Virus record (IMG/VR): IMGVR_UViG_3300002231_000332 | Coordinates: 11,309-48,976 of that record | Direction: 5' to 3' (one strand) | DNA from: a virus | DNA length: 37,668 bases | Shown here: piece after piece, positions 36,448 to 37,668 of the stretch | Layout: each line of letters opens with the position of its first letter | How positions within the stretch are numbered: the stretch's first letter is position 1 | Notes under the pieces: generated by a model | Seen by the model: the letters and a program-made list of their open reading frames with translations, nothing else | What the model was told of the DNA's origin: nothing | Database searches by the model: none | Made by a program: the position numbers and the translations under genes

Positions 36448-37668
36448 CTATCCTCGCTTTCTTTTAAGCATGAAAGTTCCTCGGCGATATTTGTCTATCT
36501 GAGAGCTTTCTTTCCACGGTCGGCGGACCTCTTTATTGATGAATTTGTATGCTGCTTCTTCTCCGGAGTAGAGAAAGAACTCTGCTGCCTTTGAGGCAAC
36601 CTGGTCAAGCTTGTATTGGTTCCAGTCTCGGTTCGTCTCTTTCGCTCTAATAAACACATACAGCCTAATCCAGAATGAATTATCAAAATACCATTCCTCG
36701 TTATATTGTTCCTTGCTAATGGTATCACGATGGATAATCTTTGTCAAGCTTTTCTTTTTACCTTTTCCTCCCACGAGGGGGATTCTGACTGTCGGAAGGG
36801 TTTTGACGAAGGCATTGTAAAACTCTCTCATATACACTTTGAGATTTGGTATATCAAAGTGGTGGGATCGATAGTAGTATTTGTCTACCATAGTTTCGGA
36901 GTTTATCCCGTAGGTATTCATATGATTTTGAATCTGAGGAGCATATGGTAGTGCCAGCAATCTCCACGGGGCATTCTTATCGAGAACGAATCCATTGTTT
37001 GCTGCAATCTGCCTGTATATTTCGAAGTTGGAGTCGTTAGTATAGGATAGTATCTTTTCTAGATCGTCTCCGTGATCGAGGGAGTCTTCGATCTCAACAG
37101 CAAGCCCGCTATACATTGGAGTTCCCAAGTTGCTTGTTATGTATTCCGTCTTTGTAAATGGCGAGAGCAGTGTTGTTCTGTCTATCAGTATCGTGAACTG
37201 CTCAACGAAGTCCTGGAAGCTTTGGATGTGCTCATTGATTTCTGGGGAGGATAGAAATGGGAAGAGGTAGTTGCTATAAAAAGAGTTTATAAACGAATCG
37301 TAATCGCTATTGACGCTTTGCCAGCCTCGAAGGGGTTGTAGAAAATTTGTGTCCTCTATGAACCCTCCGGCATATAACATCCCATCCGAACGAAGTAAGT
37401 CCATATTTCTTCGGAATGTGGTAAAGGCATCTGCTACAAAGTTCAGGGCTACCACACTTGTCTCGTCATCGGGTATTTCTTTTAGGAAGTTCTGGGAGGG
37501 GTATATTGAGTCTTGATTCTTATCAATCCTGCCAAATAAAATATGGTCATACCAATAGTCGGCAGAGCTCTGCTCTAAAATACCGACAGGGTAGTTCTTT
37601 ATATACGACAGTCTCTCACTGTAAGAGCTGCTTGCTGGGAGGCTATTTGATCCAAAACTTAGCTTCAT
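36448..37668 (-). CDS. Uncharacterised protein, begins at or beyond window edge
   Basis: The visible 406 aa start with an ATG exactly at the window end (MKLSFGSNSLPASSSYSERL), so the true start may lie further upstream. It is rich in aromatic residues and Asp/Asn (SADYWYDHILFGRIDKNQDS; YYYRSHHFDIPNLKVYMREF), with no obvious catalytic motif or signal peptide. The C-terminus is basic (FMLKRKRG). A structural or virion-assembly role is possible because of size and composition, but it lies beside replication genes. The polymerase starts one base after its stop. Confidence 0.6.
   Translation of the reverse strand: MKLSFGSNSLPASSSYSERLSYIKNYPVGILEQSSADYWYDHILFGRIDKNQDSIYPSQNFLKEIPDDETSVVALNFVADAFTTFRRNMDLLRSDGMLYAGGFIEDTNFLQPLRGWQSVNSDYDSFINSFYSNYLFPFLSSPEINEHIQSFQDFVEQFTILIDRTTLLSPFTKTEYITSNLGTPMYSGLAVEIEDSLDHGDDLEKILSYTNDSNFEIYRQIAANNGFVLDKNAPWRLLALPYAPQIQNHMNTYGINSETMVDKYYYRSHHFDIPNLKVYMREFYNAFVKTLPTVRIPLVGGKGKKKSLTKIIHRDTISKEQYNEEWYFDNSFWIRLYVFIRAKETNRDWNQYKLDQVASKAAEFFLYSGEEAAYKFINKEVRRPWKESSQIDKYRRGTFMLKRKRG

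Noticed and set aside
36717-36745. TTGACA, 17 bp, TACCAT within the C-terminal part of the edge gene
   Set aside because: The -10 box is poor and the site is deep in coding sequence far from the polymerase start.

Overview
All supported genes in this 37.7 kb window lie on the minus strand. The content is that of a large lytic tailed phage, T4-like in gene style but not in its polymerase. T4-type modules are a zinc-binding gp32-like single-strand binding protein, a UvsX/RecA recombinase, a DnaB/gp41 helicase, a 5'-3' exonuclease, Hsp20, a WYL_2 protein and an acidic prohead-core-like protein. No family B polymerase is visible. Instead there is a full-length bacterial-type DnaE (family C) and, 12 kb away, a compact family A polymerase. 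A coenzyme-B12 ribonucleotide reductase, dUTPase, MazG-like protein, glutaredoxin, GroEL, a GroES-like protein and ClpP complete an autonomous nucleotide, replication and folding set. Secreted lipoproteins, especially a 652-residue MopE-repeat/VWA protein, suggest a host among Myxococcota or other former Deltaproteobacteria; that is inference from domain distribution.

Layout, following transcription from high to low coordinates. 37.7-30.0 kb: an unrecognised protein cut by the window edge, mini-PolA, MazG-like protein, a divergent FtsZ/tubulin-like protein, WYL_2 protein, SSB, RecA, ClpP, a coiled-coil peptide, exonuclease and helicase. 30-23.8 kb: class II RNR, a GapR-like coiled coil, a GroES-like protein, a Rossmann-type protein, a nucleotidyltransferase-like protein and a DUF3293-like protein. 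23.7-17 kb: DnaE, two small genes, dUTPase, two tiny membrane proteins, a Dam-type methyltransferase, a HELVH lipoprotein, a zinc-finger protein and a sigma region 4-like protein. 17-11.5 kb: acidic core protein, two unknowns, GroEL, a coiled-coil/TM protein, small genes, glutaredoxin and tRNA(CAT). 11.5-7 kb: Hsp20, a DnaJ-zinc-like protein, the MopE/VWA lipoprotein, and a lysis-like group (VanY endopeptidase plus membrane protein). 7-3 kb: a zinc-knuckle protein, MoxR AAA+ ATPase, a HEIGH metallopeptidase and a HEFYH/VWA metallopeptidase. 3-0 kb: small unknowns and a tail-fibre-like protein with a six-bladed YWTD propeller.

Two regulatory signals stand out. Fifteen sigma70-type promoters, most TTGACA with 17 bp spacing and a TATAAT-like -10 box, precede or lie just upstream of replication, chaperone, tRNA and other genes; three are perfect consensus. 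A second motif, ACTAYTTAY on the coding strand, occurs seven times and always at gene boundaries, often before virion-type or secreted proteins; it may be a late-class signal distinct from T4's TATAAATA.

Genes are tightly packed, with many ATGA overlaps. The tail-fibre frame is broken near position 240, and a second apparent indel near position 93 suggests natural or sequencing indels in the first 250 bases. No CRISPR array, insertion sequence, integrase or credible plus-strand gene was found, and there is no gene-free stretch over 300 bases.
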